NCBI GenBank assembly: GCA_030272585.1
Contig: BSYQ01000005.1
Span: 2,790,001-2,854,000 of the forward strand
Length of the DNA: 64,000 bases
Direction: 5' to 3'
Origin: Bryopsis sp. KO-2023
Taxonomy: Eukaryota > Chlorophyta > Ulvophyceae > Bryopsidales > Bryopsidaceae
The notes under the pieces are model-generated. The model was not told where the DNA came from, made no database searches, and worked only from the letters and a program-made list of their open reading frames with translations. The position numbers were made by a program, and so were the translations under genes. Shown piece after piece: positions 19,046 through 29,244 of the stretch (positions are counted from its first letter, which is position 1; every line of letters starts with the position of its first letter).

Positions 19046-21978
19046 TTATTTGTCAAGACCCAGAGCTCCTCCCTGTCCTGAGGACCTTTGCATGTTTTGG
19101 TGGAGGTACTCCAGGTCGATTTCGTTCCTATCCAAGGTCATCCCGTTAAAAGTGACTGTTTCCCCAGCCTCCATCGCCTGGCCCAAAATGTAATCACCCA
19201 CTCGATAAGCGTGGTAACCACGCCGTGGTTATCCAGCAAAAAAACGAGTACGTGCGATAATGTTGTGGAGAACTCAAACGGACAAAATCCAGCCGCCCTT
19301 GCACCCCGATGCATGGAATGTCACGAATCCTAAATCCACAGAAACACACCATCAAATGGGGAGAAAAAAAGCACAGAAATTAAGAGGCATCCTCACTTGT
19401 GCGCACTGCTGCATGCAGTGAACAGACCACATCAAGCTTTCAGTCATGGCAGTACGTTTCGTAGGGCTTCTGGGAGGGAAGTTTTAAAGCTTTCTCTGAA
19501 AACATTCAGATACCATGCACTGTCGTACCTATCCACCCCAGCAATCAGAGGCTCATCCAAAAATGCACCATTAATGGAATAGTGGCATTCCAGCAAAGGC
19601 TGCGCATGAGAAATCGACCTCGTGGGTTTAGGTTTCCCACCATCGGCATCGTCGTCTTTTTTATCGGGCTTCTTTTCACCGCCCCTTTTTTTCATAATGG
19701 ATGCGATGGGTTCCCAAGCCGCATTGAAAATTTCTCCGGCCTTCACTATGCATTTCCCAGAAAACATGACGGTCATTTCCCATCGCCTCCATCGATTTGC
19801 CTGCATGTGATTACACAGAGCTTTGGTCTAATGACTGTCTCTCTTGAAAAATAATAAAAAAACTACGCCAAGAAAGACGTTTTTGTGGTTTTTACTTACC
19901 GCTCTCTCCACAGTGTCTAAGTCAGGCGATGTCAGCCGCTTGTAATAGGAAGCAAGTGGATCCTCTTTCTCTGAGTCGGAAAGAATGGATAAAAATTAAG
20001 CCCAGCCCTGTCCGTGTCAAAAGCAATTATTTGGACATCATGCAGATGCAAAAAAAAGTGAACGAAAACAGTCATGAGCAAGGTGATATAGAGCAGGTCT
20101 GACAGGAAATTTGACGTATTCGGGTGTGGCTGAGGTTTTAAATCCTGGTCGGTCCATGTCAAGTTTTGATTCTTTCAAAAACACCTGCCTCTTGTCTGTG
20201 AACAAAAGAACAGAAGCCACCTGGACACATTACTTAGGGCAGATTTAAAAATGTTTGTCACCTCCGGAAAAAGGCTTCCAGCACCCCCTCTGTACATCCA
20301 ATCGATTTCCTCCGTTCGCATCGTGCATATTCCCCTCAAAACCATCCCTGAAACCCTAAAAACCAACAGAACATTTTACCAACATCAATCACCACCCTTG
20401 CATTTGCTTTTTCTTTAATTCGATGTTTTCTGTTGGGTCAAGAACCTTTGCAAAACTGTGAATAATTCCATACCAACAGTCCTGCCTTCTTTCACCTGTT
20501 TGGATGTGCGATTGCATAGGCCAGTCATGTTTTTTTCAAGTTCTCACCTTCATACTCTGACAGACCGCATTCAACTACGTCTTTCTTGGAGATACACGCA
20601 GAATTACTTCTGTGATTTGCGATATTTCTTGAAGGATTTTTTGGGGGGACTTCAGACAGTCTTGACTTTCTCTTTTGCTTCCTCCTTGGCGTCCAAAAGA
20701 CCATGGTCATTAAGCACCTGCAAAATGCAAAACCAAATCAACAACTTTACCCCTTTTCGACAGAAAACACACACATACACAAATAAAAGATTAAAAAAAA
20801 TCAGAACCTTCACTCTCCTAGACACAGAAGAATATACAAAAATAAAACTGATAGCAACAAACAGAAGGCCCCATGTGAATATGCATCTGGACACCAGCAA
20901 AATTTCAGTAACACGAACAACACAGTTAACGTTGTTGTGGGCTGGTCGTCGCTTCCTCCCTCCCACAAATGGGGGTCTGTTGCTAACTATCCGCCAGGAA
21001 AAAACAAAGCTATGTTGGACAGTGTGCATTCGCACACTGATGATTGCTTGCAGATGGAAAGTGTGTTGGGGGTTCAACCTGATCAATTCCAGAGATCCCC
21101 CCACAAATCCACCAGAAACTCGAGGCCTAAACCCAACAGCATTAAAATACTTGCTTCAAACCCTGCTGCCATTCGAAATCACAGCTCAGGATGTTCCAAG
21201 TCAACCTAACCCTAGTTTCCAATCGGATCTTGTGATTATGTTTGCAAACCACAATTGTGTGCTGGGATCTCTATTTACAACTACATGTGTCAAATTTATT
21301 CGAACGCGATGTTCGCTTTTGGAATGGTGGTGCCGACCCGTCACTGACGAGTTCCAGCCGACTTCACACGTACCACTTCTTCGCATTTTTAAAGAAAAAC
21401 AAAGGTAAAACAGCATACGAGCTTAAAAAGCATCACTTACAGTTTGCAAGTCACATAACCCTCACCAAACTCTCCTCCTTTCTCTTTCCCTGAGTCGAAA
21501 TTGAGCCGGCCCTCTTTATTCAGCCTCTCCACAAATTTGTGCAGCTCAGCCTCCTGTCAAGACACACAGGTCTTCTGTCAGAAAAAAACGAAGCAAAGGA
21601 AAGGAAAGGGAAGGCCCCGAACTATCCACGAACTTTGAAACACGAAGGAAAATGTCTTCAAGAGACAACAGGAATGAAGCCTTACAGGGAGACAACAGGA
21701 ATGAAGCCTTACAGGGGTTCACAAGCTTCGGCCAAAATGCTGGCAAACACCACCGCCACCGCACCGCCGCCGTTACCACTTCCCTTCACTTTCCACTTTC
21801 CCTCCTTTCCTTGTTCCAACAGCGCAGAAAGACGCACACGCGCGCACCGCGTCGAATTTCCCAGAGCGGCGAAAGGGGTTGATGCGATTGCGCTGTTGGG
21901 TTTGGTGTCGGGGTCACACTTGACGTTAAAAATTAACATGATTTGTACAATCAAATCTGGTTGGGATGGGTTCACCAT
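19046..21978 (-). CDS. Multi-exon gene inside the CACTA-like element, function unknown
   Basis: Candidate exons on the minus strand: 21978-21713 (from ATG, donor GTAAGG), 21553-21441 (donor GTAAGT), 21378-~21207, 20717-20548 (donor GTGAGA), 20355-20262, 19970-19900 (donor GTAAGT), 19800-19444 and ~19230-19046. Joins 21441/21378 and 19900/19800 keep frame, but others are not resolved, so this is an exon map rather than a protein model. Recognisable coding texture includes EAELHKFVERLNKEGRLNF, a basic RRKQKRKSR stretch, an acidic-lysine linker KKPDKKDDDADGG and MTLDRNEIDLEYLHQNMQR. I cannot assign a family, and it does not look like a CACTA transposase. It may be a captured host gene or the element's own accessory protein. 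The first donor lies in a 27-bp tandem duplication (~21662-21714), giving two possible donors. Confidence 0.5.
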
Positions 21979-21984
21979 TCAACG

Positions 21985-22330
21985 ACGCCATAACGATGCC
22001 GTCGGCGACGCGCCCGTCACCGACGCAGCGTCGCCGACGAATGACACCTGACGGCGACGCCATAAACGACGCCGTCGGCGACGCGCCCGTCACCGACGCA
22101 GCGTCGCCGACGAATGACACTCGACGGCGACGCCCTAAACGATGCCGTCGGCGACGCCTCCGTCACCGACGCAGCGTCGCCGACGAATGACACTTGACGG
22201 CGACGCTGTGACTGCACCAACCGATGTGACAATCACATCATATTTCCGTCGCCGACGCTCCTGGTGACGTCGCCGACGCGCTTGTCACGAACGACGGTGT
22301 CGGCGACGGCGTCGGCGGTACCCCCCTTCC
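21985..22330. repeat. Right subterminal GTCGGCGACG repeats
   Basis: Three ~65-bp tandem copies (GACGCCGTCGGCGACGCGCC type followed by AATGACAC), then more GTCGCCGACG words up to the right inverted repeat. Confidence 0.8.
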
Positions 22331-22411
22331 GCCTTGTGTGTTGTACGTTTAACTGGGGATCGGACCTCAAAATTCCGCCGATGTACAAAAGGCGCGTAAA
22401 AATGAATTCCA

Positions 22412-22441
22412 GGTGAAGGAGGTGGACTCGAAATCCATTGG
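22412..22441 (+). pseudogene. tRNA-Ser fragment after LINE-1 tail, unit 2
   Basis: Right target duplication plus part of the anticodon arm, as in unit 1. Confidence 0.85.
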
Positions 22442-22505
22442 TGCTGCCATCGTAGCGCGGTGGGGCGCGCAACAACAACGCAAGAGGCGTTTGGGCCGTG
22501 CGAGG

Positions 22506-22578
22506 TTCCGTCGCCGGGACTCGAACCCGGGTCTTGTGGGTGAAAGCCACATGTCCTGACCACCTAGACTACGACGGA
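22506..22578 (-). tRNA. tRNA-Glu(TTC), unit 2
   Basis: 73 nt, unchanged from unit 1. Confidence 0.94.
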
Positions 22579-23055
22579 AGATCCACGAGACACGTCCCGT
22601 ATGCCGAGTTTCGGAGCGTCGAGGGTTTTTGGAAGCTGGCGGGAAGCTGGCGGGGACAAGTGCCCTCGCGCACGGGAACGGGGTTGCGCCAGAACCTCGG
22701 GAGGGTGTTCGTTCGTGGTTAGGACTCGTTTCGAGTTTTTTCATCGTTGCGATTTTTGGGTGCTCGGATTTGGATGCACGAGAGATATCAGTAATGGCCC
22801 ATTTTGTTGGCTCGGATTGTCACGTAAAAGGAGTTGTTCGTTTTCCATGGGTTTTCGTGTCTCTTCGGATTTTGGTGTTTTTCTTTCCCTCTGGGAGACC
22901 GATTCGTTTCTCTCTATTTTCATCGTTCTTTTCTTATTTTTGTGCCGTTCTTTCCCTCCTTTTCTTCCAATAATCTTTCTATTCATTGTTTCCCCTTTCC
23001 GTGCTTTTTTCTGTTTTTCTTTTTTCGATTCTTTCTCCTTCGTTCCTTTCGAAAA

Positions 23056-23090
23056 AAGTCTCGCGCTCTACCAAACCGAGCTACCCGGGC
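23056..23090 (-). pseudogene. tRNA-Lys 5' half, unit 2
   Basis: Same half-gene as at 15407-15441. Confidence 0.7.
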
Positions 23091-23198
23091 GTGCTTGAAG
23101 CCGGAGCGCGCCGATCCCGTGGATCCCGATCTCGGTAATCTCGATCTCGCAGAGGGTCGACAGAGTCTCCACGGAGCGAGCACCGGATACGTCGTCGA

Positions 23199-23280
23199 GC
23201 TGAGATGTCCGAGTGGTTAAGGAGGTGGACTCGAAATCCACTGGGTTTATCCCGCGCAGGTTCAAATCCTGCTCTCAGCG
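23199..23280 (+). tRNA. tRNA-Ser(CGA), unit 3
   Basis: Complete 82-nt gene with a perfect acceptor stem. Confidence 0.96.
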
Positions 23281-23334
23281 TCCCACCCATGCTTTTCTCG
23301 GAGCGGCCGAAGAAAGGAGGATGCAAGGAGGATG

Positions 23335-23406
23335 CGCCGTTGCCGGGAATTGAACCCGGGTCTCCTGCGTGACAGGCAGGAATACTGACCACTATACTAC
23401 AACGAC
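23335..23406 (-). tRNA. tRNA-Asp(GTC), unit 3
   Basis: Complete, T loop TTCAATT intact. Confidence 0.95.
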
Positions 23407-23514
23407 CCGATCACGACGATGAGGAGGCGACGAGGCCGGTGACGAGGCTGGTGATGAGGCTGATGATGAGGCCGGTGACGAGGATGGACCACGGGACGCC
23501 CCATGATGACGTGA

Positions 23515-23596
23515 GTTGGGGTGTCCGAGTGGTCAAGGAGGTGGACTAGAAATCCACTGGGTTTATCCCGCGCAGGTTCGAATCCTGCCCTCAACG
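23515..23596 (+). tRNA. tRNA-Ser(AGA), unit 3
   Basis: Complete 82-nt reference form, without the unit 1 nt-9 change or the unit 2 insertion. Confidence 0.95.
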
Positions 23597-23654
23597 AGGC
23601 GAGTGTTGAGTTCGCAAACGGAGGGGGTTTCGGAAAGGTTGCGAAAAGGTACGT

Positions 23655-23737
23655 TGTGGTGAGTGGGATTCGAACCCACGCTCGTCTCCGAACTAGAACC
23701 TGAATCTAGCGCCTTGGACCAACTCGGCCATCACCAC
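23655..23737 (-). tRNA. tRNA-Leu(CAG), unit 3
   Basis: Complete, 83 nt. Confidence 0.95.
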
Positions 23738-23854
23738 ACGATCAGACCTAGGGAGCCCCTCCCCACGAGGGCCCCGCCCCGGACCGGGGTCGGAACGGTG
23801 GAAGACGGCGCCGAGGAGCACTCCGACATCGTCGGCACGAAAACGTTTTCCGTG

Positions 23855-23940
23855 GCCTCGGTGGCGCAGTCGGTTAGCGCGTCGGTCTCATAACCTCGTG
23901 AGCCATCCGGAGGTCACCAGTTCGATCCTGGTCCGGGGCA
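23855..23940 (+). tRNA. tRNA-Met(CAT) with intron, unit 3
   Basis: Complete, 86 nt with the 12-nt intron. Confidence 0.93.
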
Positions 23941-24006
23941 CTCCTCTTCTTTTCGGTCGAAGGAGAGCATCGCGCACACGAAAAAATGGAACGATCGGGG
24001 CACGCT

Positions 24007-24079
24007 CACACCCGGCGGGACTCGAACCCGCAACCCCCAGATTAGAAGTCTGGTGCGCTATCCATTGCGCCACGGGTGC
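24007..24079 (-). tRNA. tRNA-Arg(TCT), unit 3
   Basis: Complete, 73 nt. Confidence 0.94.
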
Positions 24080-24212
24080 TCACGAGGGATGTTTCCCCGC
24101 GAGGCCGCAACGAGCGGCGAAAAGAAGGACAAGAGGGGGGAAAACGGGTGGGCCGTGGCGTTTCCACGTCGACCCCCACGGGGAACGACTCGTGATGACT
24201 CATTCTGAATGA

Positions 24213-24286
24213 GCCCGCTTAGCTCAGATGGCCAGAGCGCGCCCTTCGTAAGGGCGAGGCCGAGAGTTCGACTCTCTCAGTGGGCA
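24213..24286 (+). tRNA. tRNA-Thr(CGT), unit 3
   Basis: Complete, 74 nt. Confidence 0.95.
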
Positions 24287-24364
24287 ACCCTCCTTTTCCT
24301 CGCGGGGCAAATTTCGCCACGAACGAGGGGCCCCGAGATCGGAACGCGACAAAGGCATCGCGTC

Positions 24365-24436
24365 GGGATGTTGGTCTAGTGGTATGATTCTCGCTTCGGG
24401 TGCGAGAGGTCCCGAGTTCGATTCCCGGACATCCCC
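24365..24436 (+). tRNA. tRNA-Pro(CGG), unit 3
   Basis: Complete, 72 nt. Confidence 0.95.
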
Positions 24437-24454
24437 CTCCCTCCATCGTCTCTT

Positions 24455-24612
24455 TCTCGGATCTCAGAGATCTTTTTATCGGATTCCGTCGATCTTTTTC
24501 TCGGATCTTAGAGATCTTTTCTTTCCGGATCTCGGAGATTTTTTTCTCGGATCTCAGAGATCTTTTTTTTTCCGGATCTCAGAGATTTTTTCCTCGAATC
24601 TCAGAGATCTTT
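24455..24612. repeat. Palindromic GGATCTCAGAGATC-T(n) repeats
   Basis: Six imperfect ~25-30 bp copies of a hairpin-forming GGATCTCAGAGATC word, each followed by a run of 5-8 T. They lie between tRNA-Pro (plus) and tRNA-Thr(TGT) (minus), so they sit at the converging 3' ends. Other units have the same tract near 13868, 16816, 27410 and 30365. T runs terminate Pol III on the plus strand, so a backup terminator role is plausible. Confidence 0.8.
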
Positions 24613-24638
24613 TCCCCAACATCGTGGCCCAAAGCTGG

Positions 24639-24712
24639 TGCCACCTGTGAGAGTCGAACTCACGGCCTTTCGCTTACAAAGCGAATGCTCTAACCATCTG
24701 AGCTAAGGTGGC
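24639..24712 (-). tRNA. tRNA-Thr(TGT), unit 3
   Basis: Complete, 74 nt. Confidence 0.95.
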
Positions 24713-24819
24713 TTCGGGGTCTCGCTACTCCCGCACGTGGGCGAACGACGAGGACGGTCGCTCTCGACTTCGTTTCGGGCCCGATCGCTCCCCTCCCGTC
24801 GCATGCTTCGCGTGGCGTC

Positions 24820-24893
24820 GGACCTGTAGCTCAGTCGGTTAGAGCGCTGGTCTTATGAGCCGGAAGTCGCGGGTTCAATCCCCGCCAGGTCCA
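24820..24893 (+). tRNA. tRNA-Ile(TAT), unit 3
   Basis: Complete. It is the empty-site reference for the LINE-2 insertion (bond after 24836). Confidence 0.92.
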
Positions 24894-24969
24894 CGACTCG
24901 CAAGAATGCACCGACATCGTGTCCGTCCGAGAAAGGCAAGAAGCACAACAACCAAGAAACGTGGGGGTG

Positions 24970-25050
24970 TGTGGCGAGTGGGATTTGAACCCACGCCCTT
25001 TCGGACTGGAACCTTACTCCAGCGCCTTGGACCAACTCGGCCATCGCCAC
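24970..25050 (-). tRNA. tRNA-Leu(AAG), unit 3
   Basis: Complete, 81 nt. Confidence 0.94.
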
Positions 25051-25146
25051 GTTTGAGGGAGGGGAGGGATGGAAGGGATCCGTGGGACGGCAGCCCCCCA
25101 TCGGGGTCGACGGATGCAAGGGAGACGCTCGCCGCACGCTGAACGA

Positions 25147-25176
25147 GCTGAGATGTCCGAGTGGTGAAGGAGGTGG
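25147..25176 (+). pseudogene. tRNA-Ser fragment before LINE-1 tail, unit 3
   Basis: 30-nt remnant ending at the LINE-1 bond. Confidence 0.88.
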
Positions 25177-25366
25177 AGAGAGAGAGGAATGTGGGTTGGG
25201 TTACGTAAGGGTTTCCTTTTGGGGACAGTTCATTCTATTTACGGCGCTGCCGCAAGGCAGTTTCCGGATTCATGAGTGGGACACGGGACTGGGTGTTGTA
25301 CGTTTAACTGGGGATCGGACCTCAAAATTCCGCCGATGTACAAAAGGCGCGTAAAAATGAATTCCA
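25177..25366 (+). mobile_element. LINE-1 tail, unit 3
   Basis: Uninterrupted 190-bp 3' end of LINE-1 between 14-bp duplications (25163-25176, 25367-25380). Confidence 0.88.
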
Positions 25367-25396
25367 GGTGAAGGAGGTGGACTCGAAATCCATTGG
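25367..25396 (+). pseudogene. tRNA-Ser fragment after LINE-1 tail, unit 3
   Basis: Right duplication plus half an anticodon arm. The 3' half of the gene is absent. Confidence 0.85.
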
Positions 25397-25460
25397 TGCT
25401 GCCATCGTAGCGCGGTGGGGCGCGCAACAACAACGCAAGAGGCGTTTGGGCCGTGCGAGG

Positions 25461-25533
25461 TTCCGTCGCCGGGACTCGAACCCGGGTCTTGTGGGTGAAA
25501 GCCACATGTCCTGACCACCTAGACTACGACGGA
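25461..25533 (-). tRNA. tRNA-Glu(TTC), unit 3
   Basis: Complete, 73 nt. Confidence 0.94.
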
Positions 25534-26010
25534 AGATCCACGAGACACGTCCCGTATGCCGAGTTTCGGAGCGTCGAGGGTTTTTGGAAGCTGGCGGGAA
25601 GCTGGCGGGGACAAGTGCCCTCGCGCACGGGAACGGGGTTGCGCCAGAACCTCGGGAGGGTGTTCGTTCGTGGTTAGGACTCGTTTCGAGTTTTTTCATC
25701 GTTGCGATTTTTGGGTGCTCGGATTTGGATGCACGAGAGATATCAGTAATGGCCCATTTTGTTGGCTCGGATTGTCACGTAAAAGGAGTTGTTCGTTTTC
25801 CATGGGTTTTCGTGTCTCTTCGGATTTTGGTGTTTTTCTTTCCCTCTGGGAGACCGATTCGTTTCTCTCTATTTTCATCGTTCTTTTCTTATTTTTGTGC
25901 CGTTCTTTCCCTCCTTTTCTTCCAATAATCTTTCTATTCATTGTTTCCCCTTTCCGTGCTTTTTTCTGTTTTTCTTTTTTCGATTCTTTCTCCTTCGTTC
26001 CTTTCGAAAA

Positions 26011-26045
26011 AAGTCTCGCGCTCTACCAAACCGAGCTACCCGGGC
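26011..26045 (-). pseudogene. tRNA-Lys 5' half, unit 3
   Basis: Half-gene ending in a T run at the anticodon. Confidence 0.7.
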
Positions 26046-26153
26046 GTGCTTGAAGCCGGAGCGCGCCGATCCCGTGGATCCCGATCTCGGTAATCTCGAT
26101 CTCGCAGAGGGTCGACAGAGTCTCCACGGAGCGAGCACCGGATACGTCGTCGA

Positions 26154-26235
26154 GCTGAGATGTCCGAGTGGTTAAGGAGGTGGACTCGAAATCCACTGGG
26201 TTTATCCCGCGCAGGTTCAAATCCTGCTCTCAACG
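26154..26235 (+). tRNA. tRNA-Ser(CGA), acceptor mismatch, unit 4
   Basis: Same as unit 3 except ...TCTCAAC instead of ...TCTCAGC in the 3' acceptor strand, giving a C2-A71 mismatch. It may still fold, but processing or charging could suffer. Shared with unit 5. Confidence 0.88.
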
Positions 26236-26289
26236 TCCCACCCATGCTTTTCTCGGAGCGGCCGAAGAAAGGAGGATGCAAGGAGGATG

Positions 26290-26361
26290 CGCCGTTGCCG
26301 GGAAATGAACCCGGGTCTCCTGCGTGACAGGCAGGAATACTGACCACTATACTACAACGAC
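26290..26361 (-). tRNA. tRNA-Asp(GTC), T-loop variant, unit 4
   Basis: The T arm reads GGGTTCATTTCCC instead of GGGTTCAATTCCC, replacing A58, which is nearly universal and is also a core base of the Pol III B box. Activity is doubtful. The same change is in unit 5. Confidence 0.85.
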
Positions 26362-26469
26362 CCGATCACGACGATGAGGAGGCGACGAGGCCGGTGACGA
26401 GGCTGGTGACGAGGCTGATGATGAGGCCGGTGACGAGGATGGACCACGGGACGCCCCATGATGACGTGA

Positions 26470-26551
26470 GTTGGGGTGTCCGAGTGGTCAAGGAGGTGGA
26501 CTAGAAATCCACTGGGTTTATCCCGCGCAGGTTCGAATCCTGCCCTCAACG
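26470..26551 (+). tRNA. tRNA-Ser(AGA), unit 4
   Basis: Complete, 82 nt. Confidence 0.95.
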
Positions 26552-26609
26552 AGGCGAGTGTTGAGTTCGCAAACGGAGGGGGTTTCGGAAAGGTTGCGAA
26601 AAGGTACGT

Positions 26610-26692
26610 TGTGGTGAGTGGGATTCGAACCCACGCTCGTCTCCGAACTAGAACCTGAATCTAGCGCCTTGGACCAACTCGGCCATCACCAC
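26610..26692 (-). tRNA. tRNA-Leu(CAG), unit 4
   Basis: Complete, 83 nt. Confidence 0.95.
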
Positions 26693-26809
26693 ACGATCAG
26701 ACCTAGGGAGCCCCTCCCCACGAGGGCCCCGCCCCGGACCGGGGTCGGAACGGTGGAAGACGGCGCCGAGGAGCACTCCGACATCGTCGGCACGAAAACG
26801 TTTTCCGTG

Positions 26810-26895
26810 GCCTCGGTGGCGCAGTCGGTTAGCGCGTCGGTCTCATAACCTCGTGAGCCATCCGGAGGTCACCAGTTCGATCCTGGTCCGGGGCA
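26810..26895 (+). tRNA. tRNA-Met(CAT) with intron, unit 4
   Basis: Complete, 86 nt. Confidence 0.93.
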
Positions 26896-26961
26896 CTCCT
26901 CTTCTTTTCGGTCGAAGGAGAGCATCGCGCACACGAAAAAATGGAACGATCGGGGCACGCT

Positions 26962-27034
26962 CACACCCGGCGGGACTCGAACCCGCAACCCCCAGATTAG
27001 AAGTCTGGTGCGCTATCCATTGCGCCACGGGTGC
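26962..27034 (-). tRNA. tRNA-Arg(TCT), unit 4
   Basis: Complete, 73 nt. Confidence 0.94.
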
Positions 27035-27167
27035 TCACGAGGGATGTTTCCCCGCGAGGCCGCAACGAGCGGCGAAAAGAAGGACAAGAGGGGGGAAAAC
27101 GGGTGGGCCGTGGCGTTTCCACGTCGACCCCCACGGGGAACGACTCGTGATGACTCATTCTGAATGA

Positions 27168-27241
27168 GCCCGCTTAGCTCAGATGGCCAGAGCGCGCCCT
27201 TCGTAAGGGCGAGGCCGAGAGTTCGACTCTCTCAGTGGGCA
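27168..27241 (+). tRNA. tRNA-Thr(CGT), unit 4
   Basis: Complete, 74 nt. Confidence 0.95.
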
Positions 27242-27319
27242 ACCCTCCTTTTCCTCGCGGGGCAAATTTCGCCACGAACGAGGGGCCCCGAGATCGGAAC
27301 GCGACAAAGGCATCGCGTC

Positions 27320-27391
27320 GGGATGTTGGTCTAGTGGTATGATTCTCGCTTCGGGTGCGAGAGGTCCCGAGTTCGATTCCCGGACATCCCC
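27320..27391 (+). tRNA. tRNA-Pro(CGG), unit 4
   Basis: Complete, 72 nt. Confidence 0.95.
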
Positions 27392-27593
27392 CTCCCTCCA
27401 TCGTCTCTTTCTCGGATCTCAGAGATCTTTTTATCGGATTCCGTCGATCTTTTTCTCGGATCTTAGAGATCTTTTCTTTCCGGATCTCGGAGATTTTTTT
27501 CTCGGATCTCAGAGATCTTTTTTTTTCCGGATCTCAGAGATTTTTTCCTCGAATCTCAGAGATCTTTTCCCCAACATCGTGGCCCAAAGCTGG

Positions 27594-27667
27594 TGCCACC
27601 TGTGAGAGTCGAACTCACGGCCTTTCGCTTACAAAGCGAATGCTCTAACCATCTGAGCTAAGGTGGC
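27594..27667 (-). tRNA. tRNA-Thr(TGT), unit 4
   Basis: Complete, 74 nt. Confidence 0.95.
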
Positions 27668-27774
27668 TTCGGGGTCTCGCTACTCCCGCACGTGGGCGAA
27701 CGACGAGGACGGTCGCTCTCGACTTCGTTTCGGGCCCGATCGCTCCCCTCCCGTCGCATGCTTCGCGTGGCGTC

Positions 27775-27848
27775 GGACCTGTAGCTCAGTCGGTTAGAGC
27801 GCTGGTCTTATGAGCCGGAAGTCGCGGGTTCAATCCCCGCCAGGTCCA
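27775..27848 (+). tRNA. tRNA-Ile(TAT), unit 4
   Basis: Complete, 74 nt. Confidence 0.92.
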
Positions 27849-27924
27849 CGACTCGCAAGAATGCACCGACATCGTGTCCGTCCGAGAAAGGCAAGAAGCA
27901 CAACAACCAAGAAACGTGGGGGTG

Positions 27925-28005
27925 TGTGGCGAGTGGGATTTGAACCCACGCCCTTTCGGACTGGAACCTTACTCCAGCGCCTTGGACCAACTCGGCCATC
28001 GCCAC
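27925..28005 (-). tRNA. tRNA-Leu(AAG), unit 4
   Basis: Complete, 81 nt. Confidence 0.94.
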
Positions 28006-28101
28006 GTTTGAGGGAGGGGAGGGACGGAAGGGATCCGTGGGACGGCAGCCCCCCATCGGGGTCGACGGATGCAAGGGAGACGCTCGCCGCACGCTGAACG
28101 A

Positions 28102-28131
28102 GCTGAGATGTCCGAGTGGTGAAGGAGGTGG
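28102..28131 (+). pseudogene. tRNA-Ser fragment before LINE-1 tail, unit 4
   Basis: 30-nt remnant. Confidence 0.88.
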
Positions 28132-28321
28132 AGAGAGAGAGGAATGTGGGTTGGGTTACGTAAGGGTTTCCTTTTGGGGACAGTTCATTCTATTTACGGC
28201 GCTGCCGCAAGGCAGTTTCCGGATTCATGAGTGGGACACGGGACTGGGTGTTGTACGTTTAACTGGGGATCGGACCTCAAAATTCCGCCGATGTACAAAA
28301 GGCGCGTAAAAATGAATTCCA
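28132..28321 (+). mobile_element. LINE-1 tail, unit 4
   Basis: 190-bp tail between the 14-bp duplications. Confidence 0.88.
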
Positions 28322-28351
28322 GGTGAAGGAGGTGGACTCGAAATCCATTGG
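28322..28351 (+). pseudogene. tRNA-Ser fragment after LINE-1 tail, unit 4
   Basis: Right duplication plus part of the anticodon arm. Confidence 0.85.
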
Positions 28352-28415
28352 TGCTGCCATCGTAGCGCGGTGGGGCGCGCAACAACAACGCAAGAGGCGT
28401 TTGGGCCGTGCGAGG

Positions 28416-28488
28416 TTCCGTCGCCGGGACTCGAACCCGGGTCTTGTGGGTGAAAGCCACATGTCCTGACCACCTAGACTACGACGGA
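28416..28488 (-). tRNA. tRNA-Glu(TTC), unit 4
   Basis: Complete, 73 nt. Confidence 0.94.
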
Positions 28489-28965
28489 AGATCCACGAGA
28501 CACGTCCCGTATGCCGAGTTTCGGAGCGTCGAGGGTTTTTGGAAGCTGGCGGGAAGCTGGCGGGGACAAGTGCCCTCGCGCACGGGAACGGGGTTGCGCC
28601 AGAACCTCGGGAGGGTGTTCGTTCGTGGTTAGGACTCGTTTCGAGTTTTTTCATCGTTGCGATTTTTGGGTGCTCGGATTTGGATGCACGAGAGATATCA
28701 GTAATGGCCCATTTTGTTGGCTCGGATTGTCACGTAAAAGGAGTTGTTCGTTTTCCATGGGTTTTCGTGTCTCTTCGGATTTTGGTGTTTTTCTTTCCCT
28801 CTGGGAGACCGATTCGTTTCTCTCTATTTTCATCGTTCTTTTCTTATTTTTGTGCCGTTCTTTCCCTCCTTTTCTTCCAATAATCTTTCTATTCATTGTT
28901 TCCCCTTTCCGTGCTTTTTTCTGTTTTTCTTTTTTCGATTCTTTCTCCTTCGTTCCTTTCGAAAA

Positions 28966-29000
28966 AAGTCTCGCGCTCTACCAAACCGAGCTACCCGGGC
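28966..29000 (-). pseudogene. tRNA-Lys 5' half, unit 4
   Basis: Half-gene as in the other units. Confidence 0.7.
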
Positions 29001-29108
29001 GTGCTTGAAGCCGGAGCGCGCCGATCCCGTGGATCCCGATCTCGGTAATCTCGATCTCGCAGAGGGTCGACAGAGTCTCCACGGAGCGAGCACCGGATAC
29101 GTCGTCGA

Positions 29109-29190
29109 GCTGAGATGTCCGAGTGGTTAAGGAGGTGGACTCGAAATCCACTGGGTTTATCCCGCGCAGGTTCAAATCCTGCTCTCAACG
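29109..29190 (+). tRNA. tRNA-Ser(CGA), acceptor mismatch, unit 5
   Basis: Carries the same C2-A71 mismatch as unit 4. Confidence 0.88.
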
Positions 29191-29244
29191 TCCCACCCAT
29201 GCTTTTCTCGGAGCGGCCGAAGAAAGGAGGATGCAAGGAGGATG

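Larger units (their letters stand above)
17658..22338 (-). mobile_element. CACTA-like DNA element, 4.7 kb, carrying a gene
   Basis: The terminal inverted repeats begin CACAAGGCGGAAGGGGGG and are flanked by a 3-bp duplication TGT (17655-17657, 22339-22341). CAC...GTG ends with a 3-bp duplication are the signature of the CACTA/EnSpm superfamily. Both ends carry dense subterminal repeats of a GTCGGCGACG-type word (17680-18040 and ~21985-22330). No CACTA transposase motif is visible. The interior instead holds a spliced minus-strand gene of unknown origin. It is probably non-autonomous, mobilised in trans. Confidence 0.78.
17538..22411 (+). mobile_element. LINE-1 tail split by the CACTA-like element, unit 2
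   Basis: The 190-bp LINE-1 tail is present as 17538-17657 and 22342-22411. It is interrupted after GGGTGT by the 4,681-bp DNA element with a TGT duplication. The uninterrupted form in unit 3 (25177-25366) proves the empty site. Confidence 0.88.
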
